From Scalesia atractyloides (lineage: Eukaryota > Streptophyta > Magnoliopsida > Asterales > Asteraceae), in NCBI GenBank assembly GCA_947069175.1, contig CAMTDV010000030.1, forward strand, positions 93,615,916 through 93,679,915: a stretch of 64,000 nt of DNA, in the 5' to 3' direction. Below, one piece after another: positions 1-11,463 of this stretch; the first letter of the stretch is position 1; each line of letters starts with the position of its first letter. The notes below the pieces were generated by a model, which worked only from the letters and a program-made list of their open reading frames with translations, did not search any database and was not told where the DNA came from. The position numbers and the translations under genes were made by a program.

Positions 1-1129
1 AGAAAATGTAACTATATATCTCTCAGGATACAACAATCAAAGTAGATTATACAGTTGTAGATGAACTCATGAGCCTGGAATCACATATGAAAATGAATGT
101 TGCTCTTATTATACTTTATACCAATAAATCTAAGTTCCACCTTTACCCAGGTTTAAACCTAAGATCATCTATCTAAGCATCTATCAAGTGGACTAGCCCT
201 ACATCAACAATAACAAATTTTTAAATAGTTTTCATAGTTAGAGATTGAAAATACTTTAGTTAAACACTAAAGAAACACGATAACTATTAGGTGAGATATT
301 CCACACATATTATTTATGAAATTATTATTAAGAAAGTTCATAAATGTTATATTATGTGTCACCATTCAATAGCATAGAGATGGATGGGAAATAGAGCAAC
401 TCTTTCGTAGCGTTCTATGATCAGAGCGTCGAGGTTCATGGACCAATCCAAAGTCAAAGCATAAATCTTAAAAATTTTGTCAACAAAAATAAAATTATAA
501 ATTGAACAATATGTGCGTCCAAATTTTATAGTCCATAAAAGATTTGATATACATGGTAGGTTCCATATTCGTAGTGAGTTATACACATTAATCTTCATAA
601 AATTGAGATAAAACAACTACCCAAATAAATGCACAAAACCACAAAAAATCAAAACAAAAAAGTTTTCAAGTTAAAACCTTAAAAATGTAAGAAGGCCCCT
701 TGCCAACATAGTCTGAAGATCATTGTGTTAAATCTAATTAAATATTAGATTAAGATAACTACGCTCCATGACTCATTAGGCTAGGCGTGGCGCCCACGTT
801 ATACACCACCACCACGCGTTGTGGTGCGTGATACACGACCGCCGGTGATGTCGGCAACGCGTGATGGTTATAACGCGTCTTCTCTACAACTCGTTTTGGA
901 ATCAATAATTCGAACGTTGTTTGCTTCTTGGCCTTTCAAGATGTTGGTTTATATATATCCATCATTAGTGATGGGCACCTCTACTAGTGATGGAATTTGG
1001 CTCGATCACATGACGTATGGTGATTGGATGTTGTGAGTGATGGAATTCCATCGAAAGCAAGACGCCCCTACCGCCCTTATAAGGATCCAAATTACTAGAT
1101 TGGTTTGACTAAATCAGTTTTGCGGATGA
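1..1129. other. intergenic, no gene seen
   Basis: AT-rich sequence with short chance open frames only. No family motif, splice pattern or terminal repeat was recognised. Confidence 0.5.
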
Positions 1130-1720
1130 TCGACCTATATATATATATATATGCCTCTATATGTCTTGTATAAACCTATATACCTGTAAGTTTATACGAG
1201 AGCTATACTACACCTATACAATACGATGTTATAGTATACTATACTATATTATACTACATCTACAGGCTTATAAAAGACATATACTACCCTTATAGTCTTA
1301 TACGAGATCTATACTACACCTATAGGCCTATACGGGACTTATACTACAATTATACGATACTATGCTATTGTATACTATACTATAATACACTTATAGGCCT
1401 ATACGAGACTTATATTATACTATACGATCGATACGATACTACATTATACGAGAATATACGATACGATACTACACTATACGATACGATATGATATAATATC
1501 ATACTACACCTATACATACGAGTCCTATACTACACCCAAAGGTCAAATACGGGTGTTGTATGGTATTGTATAGTATCATATTGTACCATATGTATAGTAT
1601 CATATAGTTTGGTATCGTATCGTATAGTGCAATATAAGTCTCGTATAGGCCTCATATGGGCCTACTGATGTAGTATCGGATCATATAGTGTAGGATAAGT
1701 CTTGTATCGGGTCAGTAGGC
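1130..1720. repeat. degenerate tandem and palindromic TATAC-rich array
   Basis: The stretch is built from variants of CCTATACGAGACTTATACTAC and TATACGATACTATAC. The first part (about 1190-1540) reads mostly in one sense. The second part (about 1555-1690) carries the reverse complement, for example GTCTCGTATAGGCCTCATA. It is therefore both tandem and imperfectly inverted. No coding capacity is visible. It may be a satellite fragment or a foldback relic. Confidence 0.6.
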
Positions 1721-2214
1721 TCATACGATGCTTAACGATGTTTTTAAGTACTTATTATAGAACTTTTCTAAAACGATAAATATATAGGACTATACATGGC
1801 GTATACAAAGGGCAAAAATGATTACTTTACCCCTGGTTTAGACTGCGTATAAGCCTAAGCCATAGTAAAATGGTTTTTTTTTTCTATACGGCCCCATACA
1901 CGGCATATAAGACCATGATATATAAGACACAGTCAAAGATTCTTTTAGAAATTGAAAAAGGTGTCTATACGTCACATACAGACATGTACTTTTGACGTAT
2001 ATAAAGGTCACCCATATAAAAAACCAAAACAACTTAAATCACTTGTTACTCACTATTGAATGGTTACTAAAAATCACTTGTGCACAGAAAATTGAGACTT
2101 CTGTTAAGAATGCTTTTCCTGTTTCTACTTGTTGCTCCAAATTTCATGCTCACATAACCTCTCTATTTCAAGATTTCTTTAACCAACGTATGACGTTTTG
2201 TAGCAGAACCCGCA

Positions 2215-2220
2215 CGTACG

Positions 2221-2260
<40 letters not shown>

Positions 2261-2353
2261 ACCTACAAACATACACACACATCAAGGCATCTGCTTTATA
2301 TACCAAACTTAAACTACTACAACCTTGAAACCATTGCTTCTTCTTCCTCTTCA
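2215..2353 (+). promoter_or_regulatory. core promoter / 5' leader of the MYB gene
   Basis: A (CT)n tract followed by a (CA)n tract spans about 2220-2264. A TATA-like TTTATATACC lies at 2295-2304, about 50 bp before the start codon. CT-rich leaders are common in plants. The transcription start is inferred, not seen. Confidence 0.45.
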
Positions 2354-5300
2354 ATGACCATGGTTTTTTCAGACTCTTTTGGTTCTCTCTCTCTAAACAC
2401 TTCAAACACTAATAACAACCGTTTCATCCATACATCTTCATCTTCTTCACTAGATTTCCCAGTTATGAACACCAACCAGGAAGATGATCAAGAGGATGAA
2501 GAAGAACCCGAAGAACTTGACCTCAATCTAAGTGGCAACAATGGCAGAATCAGACAAACAAAGACATGTGCAAGAGGCCATTGGAGACCAGCTGAAGATG
2601 CTAAACTTAAAGAGCTTGTGGCTCTTTATGGTCCCCAAAACTGGAACCTTATTGCTGAGAAACTTGAAGGAAGATCTGGTAGTTAAATAAATAAATAAAT
2701 AAAAATCACCAAAATGGTCCATCTTGTTCGAGTTTGACAAAGTAGTCTTAACTTTAAGTGTCCCGAGGTGCAACAGATTTCCATCTAGCGCGTAGCAGAT
2801 ATATGCGCTCTATGGAAATCTGGGCACGTAAGCTTCTTGTTTAAGTTTGACAAAGTAGTCTTAAATTTAAAAAAACTTAAGTATCCCCAGTTGCAACAGA
2901 TTTCCATCAAATTTGGGCCCGCAAACTTCCCATTGGCTGAAACAATATTTAAATAAAAACAATACTAGTTAAGATAATTTATGCTTAAAAGAATGTCAAG
3001 ACTATTTTATCAAACTCATCGGTCTAAATGGTATTTTTGTGATTTTCCCGTTATTTTAAGCACCTTTTTAAGAATTATCTATTGTTTATTGAACTTTGTG
3101 ATTTGTGTTTTGAAAATGTTAGGGAAGAGTTGTAGGTTAAGATGGTTTAACCAATTAGATCCAAGAATAAACAGAAAAGCTTTTACTGATGAAGAAGAAG
3201 AAAGACTGATGACTTCTCATAGAATGTATGGCAACAAATGGGCGTTGATTGCCAGGCTTTTTCCTGGAAGAACTGATAATGCTGTCAAGAATCATTGGCA
3301 TGTAATCATGGCTAGAAAGTATAGAGAACAGTCAAATGCTCATCGGAAAAGAAGAATGCTTGTTCAAAATCAAAACCAAACAGGTTCAAGATCCGCCACT
3401 CCGCCGCCACAACCGGCGTTAATCTCCACCGTTGCTCCGACACCTTACAATATGATGTGTCCTCCACAACCACCGTTTGGTCTCCCTTCCGGTCAGTTAA
3501 CTTTCTCTTTATGTGTTGTTGATTCAAGTCATTTTAGCGCATCTCCCCTTTCAAACATGCTTATTTTGCATGTCCAACTTCAAAACCTTGCTTTTTAAGG
3601 AATTATATATATATATACACACAAATACATATAAGTATAGGGAAGGATATAAAGAAAATGTACTTAAGTAAAGAAAATTCAATAAATCTTATGTACCAAT
3701 TTTTTTTCCTAAATAAATTAGGTAATGTTAGTTACATGTTATCGAACGTTTTGAGAGGAAAAATAGCAAAAAGCGCCGAGTGAGTTTTTTTATAAAAAAA
3801 ATCTTGAAAATTCAGCTTTTAGCGTGTATAAATATAAAAACGCTGATATATATATATATATATATATAGGGAAAGGTTCATTGGGGAACACTAAAAAAGT
3901 GAGGAACAGTGGAGAACCGACTCAAACGAACTCCGATTGGACTCATTCCAGCGGCGTTGGAACCGGCTCGTCGAACCTTAACTAGGATCTCTTAACCATA
4001 AACCCTAAATCCTAACCCCTAAACCCTAAAGCTAAAAAATAAGGCTAAAACCTAAGCTAAATCGTAAAATCTAAGCTATAAACCCTAAAAGCTAAACCCT
4101 AAAACCCTAAATACTAATGATTAACCCTAAGGCTAAACCCTAATATAAAACCCTAAATTCAAACCCTAATATTTTTAAGGTTTAAGGGTTTGGATATAGG
4201 GTTTAGTGTTAAGAGATCCTAGTTAGGGTTCGACTAGCCGGTTCCAACGCCGCTGGAATGAGTCCAATCGGAGTTCGTTTGAGTCGGTTCCCCACTGTTC
4301 CCCACCTGGTGCTTTTTGGATATTTTTTTTGGCTCAAAACATTTGATAACATGTAACTTACACTCCATAGTTTTTTTAGAAAAGAAAAGTTTGCTACATA
4401 AGGTTTTCTTAAGTTTTCGTAACTTAATTGAGTTTTCGTAACACACACAAATACATACAAGTATATTTATTATATTGGTTGTAGGTGAGATCTGCTTTAG
4501 GAATTCCGGGCAAGCTCTTGATCCAAATCAGGGCGAGCCCTCTAAGGGTGGAGGGAATCGTCTAATTTTCCCCAGATTTCCACATGTGTATCTTGAGTTA
4601 TCATATTCTTTTCAAATGGTTACAACTAGAAGCCTGACTCATGTTTATTTAAGAAAAACTCAGTTTTTTTTTATATTTTATATATAAATTCATGAGCCCC
4701 TTGAGTCGCCCTAGTCCGCTTGTCTTCTTTTTGCTCTTAGGAATGTTTCAACAAATGTTTAAATGGTTATTAAAACACTCATTTGAATTGAAAACACCTA
4801 TTTTTAGAAATTTACCATCTATAAAATGAATAGAAAAATACCTTATTTTTAGAAATTTGCCATCTATAAAACCATAAAAGTACCATTGGTGTACATTTAA
4901 AGGATTAATAAAGACAAAACTGACATATGAATTTTAATGCATTATGTACAACCTATTAAAGAGTTAAAAGTACAGGGACCCATGTTAGTATTTTATTTTC
5001 ATTCTGTGTCAAATATATAACCTACCATTTCAGTATTCAAAATGGGGATATTTTCAGGTCGCAAAAACAGTACTCAGATTATGATGATGATGGACATCTT
5101 CAGCAACAACACATCATCATCATCATCAACCACATCATGGATGATGGGTACCAACTTGTATGATCAACAACATCATAAACATGCAATACCATTGATGATG
5201 ATGATGACTGCTGGCAAAAATAATCAGTATCACCATGTTTACAACAGAAGCAGCAGCTCCTTCTCATCAGATGCACATAATTCCACTGATTGTACTACTC

Positions 5301-5407
5301 TATCAGGAACACCACCACCACAAGTTTCACAAAGCCAGCAGTTTTCTGAGGCTAACATTGGCATTTCACCACCACTTATAGATTTCCTTGGAGTTGGAGC
5401 CACTTGA
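2354..5407 (+). CDS. R2R3-MYB transcription factor, MYB105/MYB117 (LOF)-like, three exons
   Basis: Exons 2354-2678, 3123-3491 and 5058-5407 join in phase through GT/AG borders (donors at 2679 and 3492, acceptors ending at 3122 and 5057) and give 347 residues. The R2 repeat begins near residue 74 (RGHWRPAEDAKL) and runs into GKSCRLRWFNQLDP. R3 follows to about residue 175, with the motif PGRTDNAVKNHWHVIMARKY. The wording of R2 (YGPQNWNLIAEKL), the REQS after R3 and the C-terminal IDFLGVGAT point to subgroup 21, nearer MYB105/MYB117 than MYB52/54. In Arabidopsis these nuclear regulators act in organ boundaries and axillary meristems. Residues 55-59 (LDLNL, in an acidic stretch) fit an LxLxL EAR-type repression motif. 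Exon 3 is rich in Met, His and Ser runs. ATG at 2360 is an alternative start. Intron 2 (1.57 kb) carries a foldback insertion. Family assignment is firm; the exact orthologue is inferred. Confidence 0.93.
3868..4306. mobile_element. foldback element in MYB intron 2, next to (TA)n
   Basis: Arms of about 95 bp at 3901-3996 and 4209-4303 are near-perfect reverse complements (GGAACAGTGGAGAACCGACT and its partner ending CCACTGTTCC). The 3845-3867 side is a TA microsatellite. The loop (about 4000-4200) is filled with telomere-like TAAACCCTAAA units and variants. No coding sequence is present. It resembles small nonautonomous elements that sit in TA microsatellites (compare rice Micron); the superfamily is not established. 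Confidence 0.7.
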
Positions 5408-5860
5408 AAATTTATGTTTAGTACTTTTTTCATTACCTTCTTTAGTCAATGCCAAATTTATTAGTTAACCACTCTCTTTTATTTTTCTTTTAGTATTTTG
5501 CATTTTACCATCTTGTTAACTCTCAACTTATTTTAAGGTTTTAACACAATTTTGCATTTTACCATCTTGTTAACTCTCAAACTGATTTTAAGGTTTTAAC
5601 ACAAGAAAAGCCGTCACTTAATGTAGTGATTTGGAAAAAACCGAATCCGACTGGAAAACCTAAAACATTCGGGATAAGTATTTGGGGTATGGAAAATTGG
5701 AAACTGAGTATTGAAATAATTCTAGAACTTTTTTACAAGTGATACCAACCTCATTACCCCGAATCAAAACGTGTATATATTATTATATAACCTTTACAAA
5801 TATAATAAATAGTAGTATGTTGAATTTGTTAAATACTTGTAATTATTAAAATTATAGAAA
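5408..5860. repeat. 3' flank of MYB with a 54-bp tandem duplication
   Basis: A unit beginning TTTTGCATTTTACCATCTTG occurs at 5496 and again at 5550, with a few differences. It probably lies in or just past the MYB 3' UTR. No other feature is seen up to the MULE at 5861. Confidence 0.6.
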
Positions 5861-6270
5861 GAGTAAACTGCCATTTTAGTCCCTAAGGTTTGGACAGTTT
5901 TGTCACTTTAGCCCAAATCTCAAACTTTTTGCATCTAGATCTCTGTGATTTAGTTTTATTGCCATTTTGATCCAAAAGTGATTTTTGTCTTCTAAAATCC
6001 TGCTATTTTGTCCTTTTCCTCAAGGGCAAAATGGTCATTTTAAGCAAAGTTTGAGTTTTATTTATATATATAATATATATTAATGTTTAAAAGGACCATT
6101 TTGCCCCTGAGGAAAATGACAAAATAGTAGGATTTTAGAAGACAAATATCACTTTTGGACCAAAATGGCAATAAAACTGAAACCAAAGGGGCCCAGATGC
6201 AAAAAGTTTGAGATTTGGACTAAAGTGGCAAAACTGTTCAAACTTCAGGGACCAAAATGGTAGTTTACTC
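5861..6270. mobile_element. MULE-type MITE with long inverted repeats
   Basis: The element is almost wholly palindromic. It starts GAGTAAACTGCCATTTTAGT and ends ACCAAAATGGTAGTTTACTC. A perfect 9-bp direct repeat, TTATAGAAA, flanks it at 5852-5860 and 6271-6279, which is the Mutator-type signature. The centre is AT-rich and there is no coding sequence. Confidence 0.88.
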
Positions 6271-6279
6271 TTATAGAAA

Positions 6280-7698
6280 TATTAGAAGTGTAGTTAAACA
6301 TCATATCCGTTTTCGACCCCCGATTTTATAGAGATTTTTAGGTCTGGTAACTTTTGGGTCCAGTCAAAAATCTCAAGCTTTACCACTAACTAAAGATGAG
6401 TTCAATAACGAGCTTCGTGATATGGGTGAGTATAGTGGGTGCATTAATCAATTAAAACATAAGTAGGTGTATCTTAGTACGGATAAGGATAATAAAATCT
6501 TCCACCTCACATAGAAACTTTCAATGAATAAAGTGAAACTAAAATCATAAAGAATTATAAATACAATTTTTCCTTGTAATTTTTCTGAAAGAATGGATGA
6601 GTTTGAAAAGTAGTCGATATAAATATAAGCCTTTGTTATTTATCAATTTTACCCTTCTACCTAATGATAAAACAGAAAATCTTAATTAAAAGGTATAAAA
6701 TTGTAACTTTATTATCCCTTTCTTTCAACTCGGAGGAGCATAAAATCTTCACTTTTTTCTTTCCTTTTAAATCTGTAATAGGAAATTACATTATATTTTT
6801 CACATCTTATTGATTCTAATCCCTTTTCTTTCTTTCATTTATTAAACTCAAGAACACAATATTAACTTTTAATTTTGATTGAAGCTGTAAATTTAATAGA
6901 TCAAAAGCCCATGTATGTTTTTAAGCTAGGGGTCTGGTTTTGAGTAAGTTATATATGTACGGAACATATACATATTTTCGGTAGCACGAAGATCTATAAA
7001 CGAGTCAAGTTGGGCTGGACTTAAAGAACAACTCTCAATGCATATAATATAATATTTAACGTACATTCATTCTAAGAACCAAACGTGTTACGTCTACTCT
7101 AATTAACGGTTGATGTTAAAACGTACGTTTTGTAAACTTTGGATAGTAACCTTTAACTTAACCATAATCCCATCCGTCTAATTAACTTCTATAAGAGCCA
7201 TATTTGTATTGTAAATTATTATTATCTACTGAGTTGTGGGAATTGGAATTCATTCATTCATAAGAGGAGTACGTAACGGCCAAACATCCTTTCCTTAGCA
7301 GAATCTTCGCAGGTGTGATTGTTCATGTTATTCACATAATCACATGCGAGTGGACATGCATGTAACAGGCTAACAACATTGTCATCATCAAACATATGTT
7401 TCTGTGGGAACATAACAGAAATAAGTTACATAAGGTTGGCCCCAATTTTGTTATGTGTCATCAAAGTTGTTAGCTTACACCTTTTTAGTGGTATTTTTAA
7501 TGAATTGTAATGAAATTAACCGTTATCTGAACAACCAAAGTAGCCAACCTTTCCACTCTTAACCACCCTATATTTGCCTTTTTGGTTAACCATATTGAAA
7601 TCACTTATTATCAACATTGAACTCTAGAATATACACTAATATTATTCGCGAACTATATAAATCATGTGTTAAACGGATCGTGTTAGTAGTTATCTTCA
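6280..7698. other. intergenic, no gene seen
   Basis: AT-rich intergenic DNA. No open frame of note and no terminal repeats recognised. Confidence 0.5.
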
Positions 7699-7706
7699 GC
7701 GTAACT

Positions 7707-8069
7707 CAGTGGCGGATCCAGGATTTTTTTTACGGGTGGCACAAACTGATCAGGTTAAAAGAAGGTGGGTCAAAACAAGTCCGGTCAAAATGAGTCGAAT
7801 TAAACCAATTCATATTTATCCACTTAATGATACTGTAAAACTATTCATAGTTATTTACTTAATAATATGATAAGTTTGAGAGCTTTTGGAAACCAAAAAG
7901 GCAAAAAACAAACATATCAATTGACTAGATAAGAAAAAAATCTGTAAATCTTTTGGTGCTTAAATATGAACATATCACGTAGGCTTAAAAGGAAAAAGAA
8001 AAGATTTAGTATACAATTTAATAGATTTAAAAACCTATGTCAATACCTAACAAATAATATTAGAAAAGG

Positions 8070-8109
<40 letters not shown>

Positions 8110-8186
8110 CATACCTGTGTGTTTTCTTTGCAAATGAAAAAAGGCTATGTGTCAGTATAATAAGATTTTCAATTACACGTATTATT

Positions 8187-8230
<44 letters not shown>

Positions 8231-8517
8231 AATAATACGTGTAATTGAAAATCTTATTATACTGACACATAGCCTTTTTTCATTTGCAAAGAAAACACAC
8301 AGGTATGAAATATAATATATATATATATGTCAATAATACGTGTAATTGAAATATTTATTATACTGACACATAGCCTTTTTTCATTTGCAAAGAAAACACA
8401 CAGGTATGAAATACAAGGGTGAAATGAATTGCATAACCTTTCACTCTTTTTTATATATGTGGGCTGGATGTACGGTGCGCCGATGCCCACCCTAGCCAAT
8501 GGGTGCATCTGCCACTG
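7707..8517. mobile_element. nonautonomous hAT-type element
   Basis: The ends are CAGTGGCGGATCCAGGA and, reverse-complemented, CAGTGGCAGATGCACCC. An 8-bp duplication with one mismatch flanks it (GCGTAACT at 7699-7706, GTGTAACT at 8518-8525). The same CAGTGGCG-type terminus recurs at 19099 and 28461. The interior has no transposase. Its right half contains the large hairpin repeat described separately. Confidence 0.8.
8108..8411. repeat. perfect inverted repeat around (TA)n plus a third direct copy
   Basis: A unit of about 84 bp (key words TTTCATACCTGTGTGTTTTC and GTATTATTGACATATA) lies at about 8108-8191. It is repeated in reverse complement at about 8228-8311 across a TA-microsatellite loop, and again in that inverted sense at about 8328-8411 with a few changes. 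A transcript would fold into a long, nearly perfect stem. Confidence 0.85.
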
Positions 8518-8525
8518 GTGTAACT

Positions 8526-9856
8526 CCAAGACACGCCAGTTCTTTTGTAGTTTCAAAAACCACTCGTAGTCGGGTTTTTTGCCCCCCCCCCCCCCAAAAA
8601 AAGCGCCCAACCACGCCTTCCACCGCCCCATGAGTGTTTTTGTTGCGAAATGGAGTTGGGGTGTTCCATATAAGACGCCGGATGGAGAAATCTTGGGTCA
8701 ATCAGACCCTTCCATGGTAAAATATCATTATTTTTAATTAAAAAACAAAATAGTAATTATTGGGTAATCGTTAATGGGGCATTATACCACTACACCCATT
8801 TAAAAAAAATAAAAAATAAAAAAACTCTATAATTTTCCAATGCTAACCGAACCGCAACATAACGTAAAACACTCAAAAGTGGGGACATTATCTTCCCCTT
8901 CCACTACACATGGTCTAAACAGAATCGGGTAACATACTATATAGTCGTCGTTCAGTTGAATAACCGTATTATCCTTTTTTTTTCAATTGAGGTAACATAA
9001 TTTGTGTGAAATTTAACACTCAAGGTGATTGGTAGCCCTTTGATCGTGTCACCTATCTTATTCTAAAGTTATTGTTTTTAAATACTTTTATTATTAGCAG
9101 CTTCATCCTTATAATTAGAATAATTTCAATTATACCCGCGTGTTGCTGCGGGATGTTGATTATATTTTCTTATTTGCTAACTTGAAACCAATTAGCCTCT
9201 AGCATAAGCTAGAATTGAATTTATTAAATTCCAAATTAATAGATTGGTCATTTGAAACTAGGGTCAGTTTAGACACTTTAGGCACAATCCAAATTAACCA
9301 ACATTATTTTACATAAGCAATGTTGACATAAGACATACACTAATACATAAAGTTTGTAAGCATGTGACAACTAATCATACATTAAGAACTGTGACAATTT
9401 AGGTATGATTATACATAAAGTTTATCTGCATTTAGTACTTTGAAAGCATATGAATGTTGATATATACAATCATATTGTTAAAGAGAATCACGACTGCTGA
9501 AGATGTGTCACCGACTGGTTGGTTCGGTGTAAATTAGATGATTTCTCAGAGAAAATCGGGTGATTGAAAGTTGAAAGGAGAGATTGCCTTTTATAGTTAA
9601 CTAGTGTTTATTACCCGCACTTTACGACAGATGATTATTCAATTTTACAAAAAGTACCTCCTTAAAAGTGATAGTTTATTACAAATAAACGCACTCTTAA
9701 AAAGTTTATATATATAAAAGACCAAATCCAATGCATCGTATTTAAGAGTGCACTTAGGTGACATTGCATGAGTAACAAAAGTATCAGTGTTGGAGAGAAG
9801 CTACATTTGAACAAAAAGGTGGGGGCCACATGCTACATAGTCAAAATAAAGACAAA
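8526..9856. other. intergenic with transposon relics
   Basis: Contains a 14-bp C run (8582-8595) followed by A7. CCCGCGTGTTGCTGCGGG at about 9137 resembles the Helitron-family hairpin, and a CTAG at 9601 is next to degenerate family sequence. No gene was recognised. Confidence 0.4.
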
Positions 9857-10440
9857 CTAGAATTAGACAACCCCGCCTTGCGGCGAGGGATAAAAGCATA
9901 TCCAATAGCACCAATGCCACACAACCGTCAGCGACCACCGAGCTGAAGTTGTAGCGTGTTAAAGCGAAGAAATAGATATTTAAAAAATTAACTTAGTCGA
10001 TTTAGGAATCATGCGTTACGACGAACCTGTCAAATGAGAAAACGCAAAGATAGAACATATAAAAAACAACAAAGTCGATCAATGACTCACGCGTTGCGAC
10101 GAACCTATAAATTAAAAACAATAGACGTAAAAACTTTGAACTACACATGGACGTTGCGCCGTGTACCTCGCAAAATTATTAACGAAACGTAAATACGTTG
10201 AACCCCACACATGTTGCTCCACGGTAACTCGCAAAATTTAGTACGGAATTTGCGAAAGATGAAAAGTATAAGGGACGAAAGTTGAATGTAATAAAGTTGT
10301 GAGGTTAAATTGTAAAAAGAAGAAAAGTTTTGGCTTTAAAGTAAAATAAAAACAATTTGTGAAGTTAACATTGCAAGAAATTCAAAGACTTGGGTTAAAA
10401 GTAAAATTTCATTTTTTTTTTGAAAACTACCCAGAGCATA
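9857..10440 (-). mobile_element. nonautonomous Helitron-like element
   Basis: Read on the minus strand it ends with a GC-rich hairpin (CCTCGCCGCAAGGCGGGG, complement of about 9871-9889), then a short spacer and CTAG, with host T following. This is the Helitron 3' terminus pattern. The body shares words such as GCGTTGCGACGAACCTGTCAAA with the copies at 21198-22370 and 56795-57085. The far (5') end near 10440 is approximate. No Rep/helicase is encoded. Confidence 0.6.
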
Positions 10441-11027
10441 TGATATAACACCCTATGCATACAAAACTTACAAATTTATAGTATATAGATAGTTTTTTTT
10501 CTAAATTGTAAGGAAGTAATTAGTTAAGTTAATTTTTGGTTTTAATCACATGTTTTAGTTTATGCAATGTTTTGTTACTAGTTTTAATTATTTAAGTTTA
10601 ATTTTAATCCTATATTTAATTATTTGAACTACATTTAATTATATTATTTATATTTTAATAATATGAAAACAGAAAATAGATTAATTATAAAATAATATTA
10701 AAAATAAAAAATAAAAGATAATGATGTGGAAATATAAGTATTAGTAAAAGTGTCTGTATGGTTAGAGTAAAAAATGAATGTTTTAGTGTATTTGTAGAAA
10801 TCTGATGTGGAGCTAATTTTCATATCATTATAAGAGATTACATGTAATGAAAATTACAGATAAGTTTTAAATTTTAATCGGTAATGAAACTATCGTTAAA
10901 TTATTTAGTACTAGTTACACATGTAAAAACAAATTAAGTTGTGTAAAAACACAAAAAAATAAAAAATAAAAAAATTGATTGTCACTGTATTATAAAATAA
11001 CTTTACATGTATCATTTTCTAAACTGT
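10441..11027. other. AT-rich intergenic, nothing seen
   Basis: Very AT-rich with low-complexity runs. No feature is supported. Confidence 0.5.
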
Positions 11028-11029
11028 GT

Positions 11030-11170
11030 TTGGGATTGAGTTTGTAAATGACTTATTGACGTACTAGCTATCATTTCCAAAATTCAGGATTTGGGCTTTT
11101 CTAAATGATGTATTGACTTATTGGCTCTAATAAGTTAATAAGTCATTTACAAACTCAATCCGAAGCACCC
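11030..11170. mobile_element. short foldback MITE
   Basis: GGATTGAGTTTGTAAATGAC near 11032 is repeated in reverse complement near 11142-11162. The outer part reads TGTTTGG-like, as in hAT-derived MITEs. Exact ends and target duplication were not resolved. Confidence 0.55.
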
Positions 11171-11247
11171 CATGTCTTGGTCTTTTTTTAATGTTATAAT
11201 TATATTAAGGATGAAGTATATGAAAATGTTAATAAAAAATTAGAAAC

Positions 11248-11463
11248 GGTAAATTACCAAAATTGTCCATGAAGTTTGGACACTTTTGTTAGATCCATTC
11301 AAAATACCACTCATTTAACGTAAGTTTTTAACAGTGTTAGAGAAATGAATAGATTGCCAACTTTTGTAAAACTTGAGTAGCCCAGTTAAGGAAAAAAAAA
11401 ACTTTTTGGATGGATTTGACAAAAATGTCCAAACCTCAAGGACGATTTGAACAGTTTACTCAT
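11248..11463. mobile_element. MULE-MITE relic
   Basis: Starts GGTAAATTACCAAAATTGTC and ends GGACGATTTGAACAGTTTACTC. This is the same style of long inverted terminus as the 5861-6270 element, but more decayed. No clean 9-bp duplication was found. Confidence 0.5.

Noticed and set aside
2163..2405. Minus-strand 80-codon frame over the MYB leader
   Set aside because: Consists largely of translated (CT)n/(CA)n microsatellite.
2981..3122. Upstream extension of the exon 2 open frame (starting MLKRMSRLFYQ)
   Set aside because: It is intron 1. The acceptor at 3122 joins exon 1 in phase to rebuild the invariant GRSGKSCRLRW of the MYB R2 repeat.
4010..4170. Possible telomere because of TAAACCCTAAA units
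   Set aside because: Units are short, degenerate and enclosed in the inverted arms of a foldback within an intron.
8257..8701. Overlapping minus-strand frames of 124 and 69 codons
   Set aside because: They run through a hairpin repeat, a TA microsatellite and a poly-C run at a transposon end.
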